From Dehalococcoidia bacterium (lineage in GTDB: Bacteria; Chloroflexota; Dehalococcoidia; GIF9; AB-539-J10): a stretch of 7,505 nucleotides of DNA. Below the pieces are notes generated by a model that saw nothing but the letters and a program-made list of their open reading frames with translations, was not told where the DNA came from and did not search any database. Positions 5,997-7,505 of the stretch are shown one piece after another; within the stretch, counting starts at the first letter, position 1; the number at the start of each line of letters is the position of its first letter. The stretch spans positions 1 to 7,505 of the forward strand of contig JAGMDB010000161.1 of assembly GCA_023128875.1 (NCBI GenBank). The letters run 5' to 3'. Made by a program: the position numbers and the translations under genes.

Positions 5997-7400
5997 ATGG
6001 GGAAATTTTATACCAGAATGGGAGATGGCTCTGTAATTGAGCTAAGTGAAAGCGAATTAAAACGGGATTTAGAAGAAGGGACCAGGGATGCTGCAGAACG
6101 AGGAAGGATTCCTCCTCTCTGTGAAGATGAGCTATCCTATCTTTTTGATATCTACAGCATCCCTTATAGATTTGTTAGTGTAGATCGCGGAAACGAAGTT
6201 GTTCTCACTTATGATGCTGCCACCCTTAAAATTAGGCGTGTTGGAGTATTAACACACAGAATTCAGTCACTTCAAATTTACGAAAAACTCTTAGGTGCTG
6301 ATACACTAGAGTTTGACCACGTTGATTATAGCTTCAAGCCTGTGAAGCCTATTATAGCTTATGAACAAACAGAGCTAGAACAAGCTTTGTTGGTGACAAC
6401 TATCCCTATGTTTTACGGAGCTATGCCCAATTTAGGCTCATACACTCAACCTGACGGCCCCTGCCTCAATCCAATGGAGCTATTACCTATGGGTAAAATA
6501 ACCGAAGCCAGAGCAGCGCAAGAAGAAATGGTAGAGCACGCTGTTAGGGACATGGTTAACGTAGCCAGTGCGATGTATGAATCGGGGGCCGATGGCATCA
6601 ATTTTGACACCACAGGAGCAGCAGGGGATACTGATTTCCTGGCTACTTTGTGCGCTGTGGAGATATTAAGGAGGAAATATCCTCAGATGGGCATTGAAGT
6701 AGGGATGGCGGGGGAATTCATTCTGGGGATGCATGGAGAGTTAACTTATGATGGGGTACGTCTGGCGGGCTTATATCCTCATAAGCAGGTTGAACTGGTG
6801 GAGAAAGCAGGAGCTACTATTTATGGCCCGGCTATTAACACCAATACAGATGAATCGTGCCCGTGGAATATAGCCCGGGCAGCTACTTTCACAAAGGCCT
6901 GTGTTGAAAATTCGCACATACCTGTTCATGCTGACATGGGTATGGGGGTGGGAGGAATACCTGTGGTGGATCAGCCTCCTGTGGATGCGGTGTCCAGGGC
7001 TTCCAAGGCCATGGTAGAGATAACAAGGTTGGATGGTTTGTAGGTTGGAGTGGGAGACCCAGCAGGGATGGCTAGTGCTCATAATACTGCTTCGGGGATG
7101 GGTGGAATGCGCACTGCTGGAGACCTGGTAGCGCGTATGCAAATGTCCCGGGGGATGAAAATCAAAGAAGCCAAAGAATATGTAGCCAATAAGTTGAAAG
7201 CCCCTGTATCTGACCTTGCAGACCCGGTGGTGATGAATGAAATGAGAGACGATTTGGACATTGGCATGGTGTCAACAAGCCTATTTCCCGGTTCTGCTAA
7301 AGGCATAGAAGCTAAACTTCGCATAGCAGAATTGTTGGACATAGAAATCAACTGTGTAAACAAATTCAGGGATAAAATAGGCAGGGCATTAAGAGCATAA
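5997..7400 (+). CDS. mtbB: MtbB, dimethylamine:corrinoid methyltransferase, pyrrolysine protein (UAG at codon 349)
   Basis: MtbB transfers a methyl group from dimethylamine to the Co(I) corrinoid of its cognate protein, releasing monomethylamine. Codons 1-348 end in [11 protein letters not shown] at 7041-7043 follows, and the same frame continues [14 protein letters not shown] to TAA at 7398-7400. The full product is 467 residues, the length I recall for Methanosarcina barkeri MtbB. Family motifs run across both parts: [68 protein letters not shown] and [10 protein letters not shown] before the UAG, then [12 protein letters not shown] and [10 protein letters not shown] after it. Pyrrolysine at this point is the established electrophile that activates the methylamine in the TIM-barrel site. 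Stop-based gene calling would wrongly split this into a 348-residue and a 116-residue protein. Its nearness to pylBCD supports decoding. Confidence 0.96.
7041..7043 (+). other. In-frame UAG codon read as pyrrolysine
   Basis: The TAG lies between DGL and VGVGDPAG, the conserved context of pyrrolysine in MtbB proteins. Conserved family sequence continues in the same frame for 118 codons afterwards. It is therefore a sense codon rather than a stop or a nonsense mutation. Confidence 0.95.
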
Positions 7401-7418
7401 AATGAACTATAATAATGG

Positions 7419-7428
7419 AGGAGGTGAT
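7419..7428 (+). promoter_or_regulatory. Near-perfect Shine-Dalgarno upstream of ATG-CTT-TAG
   Basis: AGGAGGTGAT is fully complementary to the 16S 3' end. It sits 9 nt (from GGAGG) before ATG at 7434, whose third codon is TAG (7440-7442). A second site, GGGAGGT at 7478-7484, serves the in-frame ATG at 7491. It is unclear which start the downstream gene uses. Confidence 0.5.
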
Positions 7429-7490
7429 TTTTGATGCTTTAGCAACTAGAGGACTATGCCGAGAGGAAATTAAAAAAGGGAGGTCAAATT

Positions 7491-7505
7491 ATGGATAAAG
7501 AGGAA
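7491..7505 (+). CDS. Start of the next gene, cut off by the window (MDKEE...); start uncertain
   Basis: ATG at 7491 follows GGGAGGT with 7-nt spacing from GGAGG, and only MDKEE is visible. An upstream in-frame ATG at 7434 with a stronger ribosome site would extend the protein by 19 codons: M, L, UAG, then QLEDYAERKLKKGGQI. Dimethylamine corrinoid protein genes (mtbC) commonly adjoin mtbB and often start with a short acidic/lysine stretch like this, so mtbC is a reasonable guess from context. Five residues cannot prove it. A competing 27-codon frame, ATG 7415 to TAA 7496-7498 (MEEVIFDALATRG onward), overlaps this start. Confidence 0.45.

Noticed and set aside
7051..7061. Short hairpin TGGG-AGA-CCCA 7 nt after the mtbB UAG, as a pyrrolysine insertion element
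   Set aside because: Only 4 base pairs, and the bases are dictated by the conserved GVGDPAG protein sequence. Pyrrolysine decoding is generally not dependent on a strict structure.
7050..7400. Separate 116-residue gene starting with GTG at 7050
   Set aside because: It is in frame with mtbB after the UAG, has no ribosome site of its own and is the conserved C-terminal part of MtbB.
7408..7413. TATAAT as a promoter for the gene after mtbB
   Set aside because: A perfect -10 hexamer, but no -35-like sequence at 16-18 bp upstream, and it lies in an A/T-rich stretch 8 bp after the mtbB stop. Operon read-through is simpler.

Overview
The window comes from an anaerobic, pyrrolysine-decoding prokaryote. 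It carries pyrrolysine biosynthesis genes and a dimethylamine methyltransferase gene (mtbB) that is interrupted by an in-frame UAG at the place where this family carries pyrrolysine. Strong AGGAGG ribosome sites, ATGA-type gene overlaps, moderate GC and an AorABC-type aldehyde oxidoreductase cluster favour a bacterium, perhaps a clostridial or other methylamine-using anaerobe. An archaeon is not excluded, because neither pylS nor pylT, whose split or fused form would help decide, lies in the window.

Layout, all on the + strand. (1) 1-2071: the end of a gene that is probably pylB, then complete pylC and pylD. Each overlaps the next at an ATGA. (2) 2068-2235: a 55-codon frame that starts inside the pylD stop codon and contains an in-frame UAG at codon 14. 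It sits where split-PylRS bacteria usually carry pylSn, but I do not recognise it as PylSn. (3) 2248-5847: a three-gene unit with a polyferredoxin carrying four [4Fe-4S] sites, a tungsten/molybdenum-pterin aldehyde ferredoxin oxidoreductase, and an FAD/NAD(P) oxidoreductase. This matches the subunit composition of the Aromatoleum AorABC complex. Gene spacing is tight (1 bp and 17 bp overlaps). (4) 5848-5996: a 149-bp intergenic stretch with a possible promoter, a small hairpin and the mtbB ribosome site. (5) 5997-7400: mtbB, 467 residues if UAG 7041-7043 is read as pyrrolysine. (6) 7401-7505: a leader and the start of the next gene, with two strong ribosome sites and another early in-frame UAG.

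How the genes work together: PylB, PylC and PylD make pyrrolysine from two lysines. PylS and tRNA-Pyl (outside the window) charge and insert it at UAG. MtbB needs that residue to demethylate dimethylamine and pass the methyl group to a corrinoid protein, which may be the gene starting at the right edge. The AorABC-like complex between the two parts would couple aldehyde/acid interconversion to NAD(P) or ferredoxin. Its link to methylamine use is not established and is one of the more interesting aspects of the locus.

Stop codons seen are TGA (pylB-like, pylC, pylD, polyferredoxin, AOR), TAA (the 55-codon frame, mtbB) and TAG (only the FAD subunit). In-frame UAGs outside mtbB are therefore ambiguous here and are reported separately.
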